Assembly (NCBI GenBank): GCA_037447605.1
Contig: CM074814.1
Span: 62,001-126,000 of the forward strand
Direction of reading: 5' to 3'
From: Zygnema circumcarinatum
Taxonomy: Eukaryota; Streptophyta; Zygnematophyceae; Zygnematales; Zygnemataceae
DNA length: 64,000 bases
Shown: positions 32,533 through 44,808 of the stretch, one piece after another
Layout: every line of letters begins with the position of its first letter
Position numbering within the stretch: the stretch's first letter is position 1
Translations under genes and position numbers: made by a program
The notes under the pieces: model-generated
The model's database searches: none
Told to the model about the DNA's origin: nothing
The model's input: the letters and a program-made list of their open reading frames with translations, nothing else

Positions 32533-34752
32533 CTAGCGTCTTGTCTTTGCTCTTTTCATTCCGGGGCTTCCTGGAAATGGTGAAGATCCTCTCATGAAAC
32601 TGGGGCTATCCTCACGTAAGGTGCCATTCAGCATTGCTAACTCCCTAAGCTGCTCACGTTTTACAACGTCGAAGTTTTCCTCCTGCAAAACAAATGTTCA
32701 GTATGGTGGCATGAGCATGAAACACAGATTGTGGAAAACGAAAATGTTCCAGCCGGTAAAAGAAAAGCCAACCGGCCTTTTTTACAATTGAACAAACTTC
32801 ATAACATCAAGGGAGAAAAATTAAGTTGGTGGCATACCGGCTTCAGAAGACCTTCAATAATCTCACAGGCATGATTTAGCTGGGCATCCACAACTGAGGC
32901 CGGTAGTTCCGCCTCAATTATGACGTGAAGGGATTCATTCAAGTGCTCGAAACCTGGCTTATCCCTCATTTTGTCTTCCTGACATTTAGCACAGCAACAT
33001 CATAATTGCATTTCAGCCATGATGATCAGAGTAGTCCTTGTTCAACCAACGTAAATCGCTAAGAACATAGCTAATCGCGGAAATCGCTAATCAATGAGGC
33101 TGCTGGCAATCAGAAACATCAGCATACGCCTAATCATGAAAGTAAGGACATAAGGAGTGCTCACAAATAGTAGTTCCTACCTTGCCAGTGTCTTTAATAG
33201 ATCCTCGTCCGCGAATGAGAACCCTGCAACCTGTCTGTGCTTCAACTCGCTTGAGAGAGTTTCCTCTGGGCCCCAAAATACGACCAACGAAGTTATAAGA
33301 TGGATGCGTTTCAGTGGGCACTTCCACCCGTCGAGATTTCTTCACCATAGGTCCGGCTGCCTGTTGCTGCCAATGGAACGGAAGGGCCTGTAGCGCCCCC
33401 CCTGAACCCGGGGTTCCTGGCGAGGCAAAAATTTGCTGGCTGCTCCCATTCTGTCCAGGAATCACCACAACCTGCAAACGAAAGGTGTTAAAACATTAAT
33501 TGTAATAAGTTATAAACGGTTGAATAGAGATAAACACCGGCTATATCATATTCCACCTTGTTGCATGAGATACCTTAAAAAACGGACTTCAGGGGACCTA
33601 CACAAACGCACCGAGCGCAAATGGGGATTGCTATCGCCCTGCAAAGGGTTCCATAGTGTCAAATCTGGAGGTGGTGGAGTGGCACTGATGATCCCACTTG
33701 AAGGAAGTGAGGATGAAGCTAAGTATCCATTGTTGTCTAACCCATCGTGCTCCAAAAATGAAGCATTACCTACACGGGCAGTAACACGAACGATTTCTGC
33801 ACAAACCAGAAAACAGTGCCGTTGTAGTAAGCACATATCCAAAAAGTCTGCGAGCCGCTGCACACAACAGCTTCCCAGAACCTAGAAACAAGTGATATAA
33901 CCGAAAGTCTTTTCAAAGTTCTGCCACTACTGAATACATTCCCCAAAATTTATCCATCTGCTTTGTGCGGATCCAGTAAACTTTAGGGCAAAAAACATCC
34001 AAACAACTAAGTAATCTCATCCATCCTTCAGCCTATTGCGACTCTTCAAACGACAAGTTAATTAAGAGCGGTCAATTATCTTCACGGTGAAAAAGGCACC
34101 GACCTTGATTTAGCAGACGACTGCAATTAGGCAGGACTTGCATGAAAGGGCTAAGTTTCTGACGCTCTGCGAGGAGCTCTGACAAATACCTGCGGGTATC
34201 ACAGGAGGAAATATTGACCAGCTAGTCCATAAAATATTTCATAGTTCGTTTTTTCATTTTCTCTCTCTACCTCCCACTCGCTCTCGCTAGCTCTCGCTTC
34301 TCCATCTCCCTCCCCGTTCCTCTGCTCCTCTTTAGTCCTCCCTTTCCTTTCCTCCATGCTCCCTCTACCATCTCTTCCCCCCTTACATCTCCATCCTCAG
34401 CTTCTACCAAACAAGTACTCGTATTAATTCGATCAATTCTTCAAAAGAGTACATTAACAAAAAAAAACCAATGCAGAAAAATGCTCATGCCAGCTTTGAA
34501 ACCAGGTTCAATTTTAAATATCAATTCCAAGCATTTCTCACCAATAATACTCTCATCCATTTGATACAGATGCAAATACACAACTATTAAACTGAAGTCA
34601 CGTGCTCAAACAAGACAGAATCTTTGAATCTTTGGCGCCTTCGTTTCCTTAAGAACGTACTTGTCAGGATCAGCCGAGGGTCCCGACTGCCGAATGCCCA
34701 GTTGCGGCGATGGCGGCGTGGAAGGAAAAGTTGTGATGTACCTGCTATTCAT
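32533..34752 (-). CDS. KH-domain RNA-binding protein, STAR/SPIN1-like family
   Basis: Six exons (high to low): 34661-34752, 34104-34189, 33612-33796, 33181-33471, 32838-32978, 32533-32682 (945 bases, 314 residues). N-terminal dimerisation-type segment: [32 protein letters not shown]. The single maxi-KH domain (~residues 155-250) contains [35 protein letters not shown], then [22 protein letters not shown]2-like helix follows ([19 protein letters not shown]), and the C-terminus is [11 protein letters not shown], a likely nuclear signal. Plant members bind RNA and act in pre-mRNA processing and flowering control (rice SPIN1). The order and spacing match the family, so assignment is secure; the target RNAs are unknown. 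It is head-to-head with the F-box gene. Confidence 0.9.
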
Positions 34753-35303
34753 GCTTGCCAGCCAGCCAGTCCCTCAATCCCCTACTAGCAGCAGCAAAGC
34801 AAAGACGAATCCGCAGGGCGTTCAAATCGAGTTGTAACGAGGCTGAACTTTTTCCACTGTCCTCCTCCTCCTGCAGCCCCTGTTGCAGCAACACACCCTG
34901 TGCACTGCACTGTACCAGGTACTGTACTGCACTATCCAGGCCGCGCCAGGCACCTGCCAGCGAGCCGGGACCTCCTGCTGCTGCTGCTGAAGGGATATAG
35001 ATGCACATGGATGCGCCCCCAGTAAAACGTCAACTGGGACTGCGGTGAACTGTAACATGTAAACGCGTGGTTCGCGTCGGGTGGTGGGAGGTGGGAGGGC
35101 GCTTGTGTTGCATAGGCAGAGCCAACCATTGGCATTGCGCTTCGGTAGTATTTCGAAACAAGTACTTTAAGCAGCGGGCCCTTATTTTTATTTCATGTAC
35201 TAGTTTTTATTGTTTTTCCTTAGGGACCTGCCAGCGCTTGGCACGCGGCTGGCGGTGCACGGGAGTGGCGAGAATCGAGACGGAGTGGCGAGGCGGGGAA
35301 GCC
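34753..35303. promoter_or_regulatory. Divergent promoter of KH protein and F-box genes
   Basis: 551 bases separate the two start codons. I see CTG/CAG-rich low complexity (34860-35000, including CTGCTGCTGCTGCTG near 34976) and a GGTGGGAGGTGGGAGGG run at ~35080-35097. I found no TATA box I could defend. Confidence 0.45.
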
Positions 35304-36654
35304 ATGGATTCCTCAGCGCGAGCTCGCTCTCTGCAGGGCCTTCCGCTCGACATCCTGAGAGCAATCTTTGCGCAGTTGAGCCTGCGCGATGTTCTGGCAG
35401 CGGAGTCGACGTGCCGATCTCTTCGCTCATTCGTTAAGCAGAAGGACATGTGGCGCGAGCTCAGGGTGGACGAGGCCTTGAGGGGGAAAATGACAGACCT
35501 ACATTTGGTGGGCTTGCTGAAGAGAGCAGAGGGTGAATTGGAATTCCTGGATGTCCATGGCTGCTGGCTGTTATCAGGGCGCTTCCTTTTGGGACCAACC
35601 ATGCGAGCAAACAGAGGCTTGAAAGAGGTGATTTGTTTTTTTTTTGTTTGTAATCTTGATTTTTAATTTATCATGCTGCTTGTGAACTTTCATATTCTTA
35701 CTCTCGGCAAGGCGTGCTCATTCTTTTTGCGTTTTTGCATCATGCACGAGGCATCCTTTCTTATTCCCACATTCATTCTTCTGTCTGCAGCTCGACCTTC
35801 AGCATTGCCCTGGTATTTTAGGCTTCCCCGTTGTACTTTTCCTTAAGAGCCTCCGCGCCCCCTCCCACAGTGCCTGTCAATGTTTCGGACTACCAGTCTC
35901 ATTTTTTGACATCCATTTTGATCACGTTTTCGAAAGCGATCTAGAATTCTATTTACCAATTGACGAATATATGGAACCATGTGAGGCTCCGGAGCGTAAC
36001 AAGGACTACGAGTTACCCACAACGCCTCACTGCTTGAAACTTTCTGTGGATGGCTGCAACCTAATTCGAGGAGAGCATGTAAAGGAGTGCGAGGATCTCC
36101 TGGGTCATCCATTGGATGTGTCCCCTTGCCCAACATGTCCAATGGCAGGAAAGAAACTGGTTTGCAGCACTTATCAGAATTTGTATGACAGTTCAAACGG
36201 CAGGAGAGGCAGAGTGGAGGAGGTAGTGCGCGAAGATGAAGTCGGATGTCGCCATTGCTTGGTGCAGTGCACGCTATGCGAGAAGTATTACTGCAACGGA
36301 CATACGTTGACAATTGAGGTAGAGATTCGCATCTGGAGCCGTTTCTTCTGTATTTGTCTTGGTGTGGGTCTTGTCTGCAGTTCCATTAATGTTGTAGTCC
36401 AAATGGCTGCCATTGAGGGAATTGTGGGTGGGCGATTGGGAAATGGAGAACATAGCAACTCAGAAAACTCGTGTTGTTGTCTTGTCTCGTTACCTCCTTG
36501 GTACTACCGAATTCGGTTATGGCTTTTGTGCTGCTTATTTTTTTGAATCGTTTGTTTGCAAGTTCATCTTTAACAGCAATCATCGCTCGGCCTGCAGGAA
36601 AGGCCAGTGTGTTGCATCTGCCTCCTTCTGCATACGCAGTGGGACCAACTGTAG
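35304..36654 (+). CDS. F-box protein with Cys-rich C-terminus
   Basis: Three exons: 35304-35627, 35791-36318, 36598-36654 (909 bases, 302 residues). The F-box is at ~residues 10-55: LQGLPLDILRAIFAQLSLRD, AAESTCRSLRSFVKQKDMWRE. Such domains dock to SKP1 in SCF ubiquitin ligases. A short leucine-rich-repeat-like stretch follows (LEFLDVHGCW, then LDLQHCPGI across the intron). The C-terminal third is cysteine-rich, with pairs CPTCP, CRHC, CTLCEKYYC and CCICL, suggesting a zinc-binding module of the kind seen in some plant F-box/RNI-like proteins. I cannot name the substrate. Both introns are GT-AG and the frame closes with a TAG 19 codons into exon 3. Confidence 0.8.
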
Positions 36655-37530
36655 TTGCAATAGGAAGCGATGTGTCCAGCCACAATGCGAGCAGGTCATG
36701 TGGGGCCACCATTAGAAGGGAAACCGAGAACAGAGATCCCTTTCAACTTTGTGTCTTCCAAGTTGAAGCAAAGGAAGAGATTTGTACAGCACTACATTAC
36801 GGAAACACGAACCACAGCGTTAGGTGTATTTTTGGCTTCGCATTTGATGTTAGTCGTAGTCATGCTTTTCGATGTTAGTTGTAGACAAAGCCACTGCGGC
36901 TTTAGTTATTCGCTGAAGTTTACTCCATATTAGAGTCTCACTCGGAAAACATGCCGAGGGTCCCTGGTCCAGTTTGTAAGAAGTGCTCCTGTTTCTTGTT
37001 TTGTGTGCAATATATTAAAACCGCAACGAAATGTTCCGATTTTGAAGCTTTAGGCCATTACTCTTATGTAAAGGTAGCTAGAAGGGCCTCTCCTTTCCTT
37101 AGAGCGAACTCTCTGTATCGACGCCGACCAAATTGGCAACTGGTGTTATGCTTGTAATTGCTATTTTTATGACAATTTTATAATCTTGATTAACAGTACT
37201 GTTCAGACAACATACTCTTTTGGTCTTTCAACATTGGCGCTGCTGTTCACCCGCCACTAGTGAATTCAAGTTATGTTCAAGTTCTGGTAACTTGCATTGG
37301 TCACTCAGATGAGGATTTATGAACAAGCAGATGAAATGATGCATGAGGGGTCAGAAAACTTCTTTCAAGCAATAGAGGAAAGCGACTCTGATGTGAAACT
37401 TGAGTAGACCTTCAAGCCCATACGGCGAGTGTCAGAACCAAGGCGTGATTTCATTATTACGGAAAAATGTGCAGTAAAAAAAAGGAGCGGTATCCTGCTG
37501 TAGCACTTTTTCACGCACCAACAACACATG
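36655..37530. other. Convergent 3' flank between F-box and FAD-synthase-like genes
   Basis: 876 bases of AT-rich sequence lie between two converging stop codons. I looked on the minus strand for a MoCF-type domain that would extend the FAD-synthase-like gene and recognised none. Short frames here (for example 36951-37157) are unconserved. Confidence 0.45.
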
Positions 37531-40033
37531 TTAACTTACAATAATGGGCGAAGTGGAAGAACCATTGTGTGACGTTACCGAAGGTTTTGTGGCATCTTCA
37601 GACTCAGGATTGCCCATTTTCTGCTTGCTAACCCGACCTGCCCTTTCTAGCTGTCCGTCTTGCAGCATGTAGGCCGGCCTGTAGTTCACACCTTCAGCCG
37701 ACAGTAAACCGTTGGCGGAATCTTTTCCAGGAGCCAATGCCTCTCCATCCGGTATTCGAAGAGCCTCGTTGGGAAGAGTGTTGTAAATATTTCCGATGGA
37801 CGTATACCTGCCCAAGGGAAGAACACAACATACATACTTCAACTTATACTCCACCTCCTTCCTCCCTTTTCAGTAGCACACAGCTTGAAACAATCTTGCC
37901 GGGATAGACAGGCCATTTAGCCGCACTTCACAGTGCAACGTCCTCATTCCTTTCAGATAAAGGATTCTTTCTTTGTCATCTTTATTTTCATGCTGCAAAT
38001 ACAACATTCAACACAATCCTAAACACCACCATAAGGCTGCCACGGACTATTGTTTTCCGAATCCATGAGGCAACATGATGAAAGTGTACTTACCCACGAT
38101 CATAAAGGCTACAGTAAGGAACTTTTGCTGCCAACAGGAAGGTCCACACGTCCCTGCTTTCAGAGGAAAAAACAATAGGTCTTAGAAACTTTTTCGCCTA
38201 GCTTCTGCTGTGTGTCAGAAATAGCTATATCATACCGAGAGATGAAACAAATTGAAGATTTCCTCATCATCTCACAAATGCAATACCTGTATGACCAATG
38301 CAGGATAGGGTTGACCCGCATGAACTGAGGCCACCCAGGACTGCTGGGGGCGAACACTCCCTGCCCCCGCTGCCATAAGAAGGATCATCACATAGAAACA
38401 AGTCAGAAAAAACAAGAACGCTTTCCAATCAGAAAGCATTTCACTTAACAATATTTCCTCCGGGAATCACATCTCAAAAAGTGGCGGATGCCATCAGCCA
38501 ACGATAACAAAAGATTCCGGCAGACAGAGGAGTTTCATGAGATTGACTAATTTGACACGTATAGCAACATTTGAACCGTGCTTAGAACTACAGAGACTTG
38601 CATGCACTTGTAAACAAAGGCATTGAGTAAACTGACTGCGTTGGGGTCATCAGCACGAGTGCCCAAAAAAATAGCCTTTAACGGTCGCCGCTTCAACAGT
38701 TCCTCAAGACCCGTACTGTAGTCCCCTTGCAAAACTTCCACTTGGAGCTTGTACCTGATAATCACAACCCACACCTCACCGATTTATGTGCTGCGAGGCA
38801 ATGCACTTCTTACATCTTGGCACGAGACACTTAGGCTTGCGGACTAGAACGATCTTAGTTAAGACACGTTTGCGTTGCAGTGCAGTGCCAAAATCGACGC
38901 TTTCACTGTGGCGAACTTAATGGTTCTAAGGAGCCTTAATATTCCTTGCAGATACAATAATCACGTTATATCAGTGAGTACAACATACAAACTTGAAGCC
39001 CGAAAGAGTAATCATACAGCAAAAATCAAATTCAAACTGGCAGATGGCAGATCGCTGATTACCTCGACACTTAAGGTCCTGAAAGGAGAGGGCAAAAAAG
39101 AGATGTCTTCATACCTCTGGACGCAAGCCATTGTGAATTCGTGGATCTCTGGGAACACATCTGAACTCTTAAAATATATTGTTGTGAGTGAAGGTTCACT
39201 GAAGCCATTCTCTGAATGACAGTCTGCAGAGGGCTCGTTGTCTCTCGCACCATTACAGTGAATATGACTGGCCCTCATAGTACGCCAAATGCCTGCTCTT
39301 ACTATATGAAGGATTACCTGCAGGAATAATTACCCACAGCCAAAGACAGCGAGGATGAACAACGGAAAGTCCACAGAATCAGGCCTTAAACAGCTTTGCG
39401 TGACAACAAAACACCTACAGCTGCAAATTGCAAGGTCTTCCAACTTACGCAAGCAGTGTAGCTGCCTTAAAAACAAGTCTAGGGGAATCATTAAGTCCAC
39501 AAAATTAACGATTATGGGCAAGAAAAATGGGATAAGTGCAGAAGAAAGAAGCAGAACTTTGCTCGACAAGGAAAATAATGTAAGAAAAATAACAGCCGCG
39601 CGAGAGTTTGTCGATGCACTTCTACTCACCGTGCAATCTTTACCCCCGTTAAAACTTAAAGCAACGTTCTCCAACCTGAAGTAATGAAACAAAGGAAACA
39701 GTAAGTATCCATAGAGCACTTGAGCTCAACCGAAGCTACGTTTGCCTATCCAACTTTCGGCCCCTCCAGCTTCCTGTATGCTATCTGCAGGTTACTCGCA
39801 TTGAACTACCCAAACACTGCCATGACAAGCGATTATGGTGAATACGGCAAGAAAAAACCAGTGAATGGGCAAGCTTTCTCCCTACATAACAACGTCGCCA
39901 GCTAGCAATTGATGTCCAGAGCATGTTCTTACCCATATTCCTGAAGAGCCTTCTCTACTGCAGTAAGGGCTTCACTGAACTTTGCTTGTAAGTGAGAGTC
40001 ACCGGACTCTTCAACTGCTCTGATGACCTCCAT
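37531..40033 (-). CDS. FAD synthase-like / PAPS-reductase family protein
   Basis: Placed exons (high to low): 39933-40033, 39630-39675, about 39115-39211, 38637-38754, 38287-38369, 38094-38153, 37531-37807. The first encodes MEVIRAVEESGD and a helix. The second carries the PP-loop NVALSFNGGKDCT (ATP-pyrophosphatase signature SFNGGKDS with Cys for Ser). Later exons read TIYFKSSDVFPEIHEFT, KAIFLGTRADDPNA, FAPSSPGWPQFMRVNPILHW, DVWTFLLAAKVPYCSLYDRG and YTSIGNIYNTLPN, then RPAYMLQDGQLERAGR. This is the eukaryotic FAD synthase domain (FMN + ATP to FAD). The short exon just after the PP-loop could not be placed between 39212 and 39629. The stop overlaps a perfect GTAAGT donor, so a C-terminal MoCF-like domain could be spliced on; I do not see one in the window. 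Confidence 0.75.
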
Positions 40034-40881
40034 TCCCAAGGCTTGAACAAAATTTGTGCTACTTTGCTGTCGTCCCGTCCAACGGCGCAAGGCCCTGTCT
40101 ACCTGTCAACAGCTATATTATTGCAACAACCGCCGTTGAGCTCCCTGCCGCCATGTAAAATTTCCATGCCTCTCTAAATTCTAGCTTTTCTAGCTAAATA
40201 TAACACATGTCGATACTCCAGAGAGGACGAACCCGTCAGCCACACACGTCAGCATCGGTTCCTGGCGACTGCGGCTCTGTCGACCGCCTCAGTCCTTCAA
40301 ACCATATGCAGCCCTACAATGAATTCATTCCCCTTCAGGCCTCTCAACCACCAGTCCCTTCCTGCAGAAGAGCAAACAACAATGCTGCGCGGAGAAAACA
40401 GACGCAAAACGTCCTTCAATTTCTCTGTGAGTTACCGTCCATCCACACCCCCTACGCTCCCCGCCCTTGGAGACGCCGCCCGCCATGAAAGCCTAGGCCT
40501 TCCTCCCGTCTCCATCATCCATGCCTGCCATTGCGCCTGGACGTCGGCAGCTATGCCCGTCCCTCCCTTTCAAGACGGGGCCCCTACATCCAGCCTGCCA
40601 GCCAGGCGCCAAAAGCAGTTCACCAATGCATCCGTACAGCACCTACCGTACCGTATCGCCGACGCTGCGCGTACCGTCCTATCGAGATATTTCCACATCC
40701 TTTCTCTTAAAGAAGCCATTCACAGAAAGCCACGTCAGAGTTGTGCCCACGTGGCAGACACTGATTGGCCTCTGCTGAACAGAGGTAGCTTCAAAACGAG
40801 ACCCCGCCTGTAAAGGCAAGCATCGCGCTTTTTGCTCTTGCCTATTGCCAGTGTCCTCCCGCCCTTCTGGAGGAGGTGGCC
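40034..40881. promoter_or_regulatory. Divergent promoter of FAD-synthase-like gene and BIOF
   Basis: 848 bases lie between the two start codons. It contains a CCGTAC/TACCGTACCGTATCG cluster at about 40632-40678. Long frames through it (40207-40488, 40319-40813) are Pro/Arg/Ser-rich without recognisable domains, and I regard them as non-coding. Confidence 0.45.
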
Positions 40882-43800
40882 ATGGAGTGGGCGGGGTGGC
40901 TCCAGGGAGCCATGGCGTCTCTGGAGGAGGCGAGTGTGCTCAGGTCGCTTCGCCCCGTGGTAGTGCGGCCATGGCCGGGGGATTTCAGGGAGCTCTTGGA
41001 CGATGGAAGTCGAGTCGCATGTGAGTTGGGAGAGGGTGACATGGGAGGGAGAAAAGCGGAGGAGAAATGGGAAGGGAGAAGTACGGGTCTGGAAGGAGAG
41101 CTTTGGGAGAAACTTTCGGTTGAAGTGGAGGTTGCGCAGCCCACTATGGATGCATGGCTGGAGGACCGAGTTAGCGGTGGTGAGCTGTCGGACTTTCCCT
41201 AGCCTTCTTGGAAAGGTGATGGAGATTTCTGATAATTCTTCTCGTTGGAGGAGTTCATATCTGAGAATTTCTTTTGAGATAGCACGCATGGAAATCTCAT
41301 GATTTTTTTTGTATTCCATCGTAGTTTCATCAATTATGCAGTCGAATAGAATAGGCACATGGGCTTAGAAAGTATATTATTTCGCACATCGTAAATAATT
41401 CACAATCAGCCGGCTACTCTTCTATGTTGTATGCACCTCAATTGGTTTGAGCATCGTATCGCTGTAAATGCCGAAGTTGCAATTGAGAACGCTAAGCATA
41501 GACCGGTATGTCATCGCCAATGCTAAGCACTTGACACATACAAGAAAATGATGTCTATCTCCTAAAACTCCTTCAATTGTGCATTTCGTAAATTTAATCG
41601 GCTAGCGGAAGTCGCTGTTTGTTTACTTGATCGATTAGTTAATAGCATATGTAAGTTTTTCGTTTTTGATTGAGCCGCCTCTAGGTGCGGATGCTATTGA
41701 CACCGGTGTGTCAACTCACGAAATTTCTGAACCAAAAACATTGCGACTCTTTTCTGGCAACGACTACCTCGGTTTGGCATTTCATCCTGCAGTCCGTACA
41801 GCCGCTGCGAAGGTCTGCATTGCCCTGTGAAACTCCTTCTCTTTGAATTCGAATTCTATTTGGCAGACTGTTTTGGATTCGACATTAGTAGGGATGAATT
41901 CAAACCAAGCTATATTCGTGTGTTGAGGAATTCCCCGCTTGTCATTAATTAGGCTTTGCTGCACAATTCAGGCAGCCTTGGAGTTTGGAATGGGTCCCCG
42001 GGCTTCAGCCCTTGTATGTGGCTACACACAACTTCATCGACAGCTCGAGTCAGCACTTGCCAACCTGTGCTCGACACAGGTAATTTGCATTGCTCCTTCC
42101 CATTTTTATCACAAGGACGTGACAGCGCGTCAATCAGTCCTCCGAGCCTGTTCCATCTTTTTAAAATGGGCCATGTGCATTGCAGGAGTGCTTGCTGTGC
42201 CCGACAGGCTTTGCGGCAAATATGGCGGTAATGACAGCCCTGGTAGGACCTGCTCCTGCAAAAGTGCAGGAAGGATTAGACGGGCTCCCTTCTGAGGCGA
42301 GCCGTGTTGCTATCTTCTCTGATGAACTTAATCACGCTTCAATCATCGACGGAATCCGATTGGCTCAAAGACAAGATGGCGCTGCAGTGCATGTATATCG
42401 CCATTGTGACATGGCTCATTTAGAATCACTCCTGTGAGAACAAGTCTCCCTCAAACCTTTATTTCTAATCTGCTAGACCCTAGGACTTGTTTCCAGGTCG
42501 AGCATGCAGCATGTTTGTTGCTTGTGTCTCACGTTAATGTGCATGCTTGTCTTTTACTGGCTGACAGCTTGAAGAGTTCCGCCAGGCGAAAAGTTGTGGT
42601 CACAGACAGGTAAAAGCCTCCCTAATAGAACCACTTCCAAAAACGTGGAATTTCTTGACCACATTTTATCATAATTCCGATATCTGTCTTTATTTTGCTG
42701 GTGCTTTGCTAGTCAATTTATCATTTGGCTGTCAAATTGAATCATTTCCCAAATTGACTCTCTCTGGTTGGATCGTCGTTAAGAGAAGGAGGTCTATCGT
42801 TAAGCACACTCTTGTGTAGCCAAGCGAAGGGTACGCCTTGCCAGTGGTGCCGTTACTCCTCCCATTTTAACAGTAGTCCTTTGTGGCTCTCTTTTCATGG
42901 AACGCATAGCCTCTTGTCTTCTACGGAGTGATTATTAAGGGCATTCTGGGAGTGTTGATGAGCACCCGGCCATGTACTTGCTCTTGCAGTTTATTTAGTA
43001 TGGATGGTGATTTTGCTCCCATGAAGGCGCTGGCATTTCTAAAGAAGAAGTACGGATTCCTCTGGGTGGTAGATGAGGTGAGCAGGCAGCCCAGAATCCA
43101 GCATAATATGAGGCAGGGAGAAGGAGAGAGGGGGGAGAAGTGGGGTATCTCGTTGTTAACTGATAAATCCCTTTCTGTTCCCTGCCATTGAAAAGGCCCA
43201 TGGAACGCTTGTATGTGGGGATCGAGGGGGCGGAGCGGCTGAAGCCTTTGGAGTGGAGAAGGATGTGGACCTGCACGTAGGCACTCTAAGCAAGGCCTTA
43301 GCTTGCAACGGAGGCTTCATCGCCTGCAGGTACTTGCCCTCGATATACTGGCCTATATGAGACGCTAGAGGTGCGACGAATGTTACTTGGCGTCGGCGTG
43401 ATTGCACAGCAAAGTGGTTCCTAGTGTTTCCCCCACGTCGTACGCTCATTGCATGGATGCCCTTTTGGGTCCATGAACCACACCTCTTTTCTCACCAAAG
43501 CCACCTTGTGAGTGAGGGCGAGCAGGGTGTAACTTCTATGCTCTATGTTCCATGCTCCTCAGTTCTCTCCCCTTTGTCAAACGCTCCTTCATTTTCCTGC
43601 TGCTTTCCCCAACCACTCTATCCTTGCCATTCCTCACCTTCGTGCTCCTTCATCCTCTCCTTCCCTTCTCTGCCCTCTCCCATTCGCCAAGTAAGTGTTA
43701 CTATTTGTGAAGCACGTAGTACACAAATATTCTCTGTCCGTTGTTATTCACTATTCATTGTTTTTCGTGTGTTGCTTTGCAGTCGTGTATGGAAGCAGTG

Positions 43801-44808
43801 GATATTGAGTCGAGGCCGCTCTTTCATCTTCTCGACTGCCCCAGCACTCCCTGTGGTTGCAGCCGCCATAGGTGAGACTTCTCGTCCATTTCTTCCCCAT
43901 TTCGCGCGTTGTGTCACAAGTGAACATGCCTGAAAGGTTGTCCTTGTGGGTTTCATAAGGATCCCATCTTTCCTTTATTGGCAGCGGCATTGCAGGTGGC
44001 GGAAGCTGAGAGGTGGAGGCAGCGAGCCCTCTGGTCCAACGTGCGATATCTGTCAGAGTTGCTGGGGGTGCAGTTTGCCAGCCCCATCTGTCCAATCGTG
44101 ATTGGAGGAGCGAAGGAGGCGCTATCTGCCAGCAGGTGATCATCGTCAACTTTTATATCAGCTCCTCATGTGTTGTCAGATGTTAAGCACGCCTTGAGCT
44201 TAAGCGAGCCTTGTGCGTCGGCATTCGTAACGTTTACTCCTCTGCACTCTTGCTTGTTTCTTTGCGCAGGGATCTTCTAAAGGCGGGCTTCCATGTGGCA
44301 GCGATCCGTCCTCCGACAGTGGCCCCAAACTCTTCCAGGTCAGGATCAACTTCCTTTTTGTTCATTGAGAGCCCAGTTGAAGTGAGAGACCAGGAAGTTG
44401 CTTGCTGCAAATGTTTTCGTATTGTATTTGTGGTTCATATGGATATGGCCTCCAAGCCGCCTGCTGTCAGCTTGCCAATAGAATGCATCTTGGAGGTATA
44501 ATATTTATTGAATCCTTGTACTTTTCTGGCCGGGGGGAGAGGATGGGGAAGACAGACTCCGTGTGGCCTTGTCTGCCTCACATACGAAGGAAGACTTGGA
44601 CGCTCTCGTGGCAGCTTTACCGTTACACATAAGGAAGCGAGGGGTGGACTTGACTCCGTTAGGGGAAAATCCTTTGACTTGGTCTCCTAAACCTTCGAGT
44701 AGTCACATGGAAGAATGGGCTGGAATGGGGGATGAAGAGGCACCTGCACCTTTTCAGAAAACACTGGCTCGATCCTCCCCAGAGCATAGGAGATTCTCCA
44801 AGCTGTGA
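40882..44808 (+). CDS. BIOF: 8-amino-7-oxononanoate synthase (biotin biosynthesis), peroxisomal
   Basis: Eleven exons: 40882-41179, 41685-41812, 41972-42079, 42186-42433, 42568-42609, 42990-43077, 43196-43329, 43783-43871, 43985-44135, 44270-44338, 44556-44808 (1608 bases, 535 residues). Alpha-oxoamine synthase fold: LFSGNDYLGLAFHP, GPRASALVCGY, CLLCPTGFAANMAVM, IFSDELNHASIIDG. The PLP-site aspartate lies in VVDEAHGTLVCG and the Schiff-base lysine in VGTLSKAL; GRSFIFSTA and IRPPTVAPNSSRLRVALSA follow. It condenses pimeloyl-CoA with L-alanine to give KAPA, the first committed step of biotin synthesis. The C-terminus is RRFSKL, a canonical type 1 peroxisomal targeting signal, agreeing with the known peroxisomal location of plant BIOF. 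It is somewhat longer than the Arabidopsis enzyme, mainly in the N-terminal and C-terminal segments. Confidence 0.95.

Noticed and set aside
40207-40813. Two plus-strand frames in the FADS/BIOF divergent promoter
   Set aside because: Pro/Ser/Arg-rich, no domain, different frames overlapping and located between two start codons.
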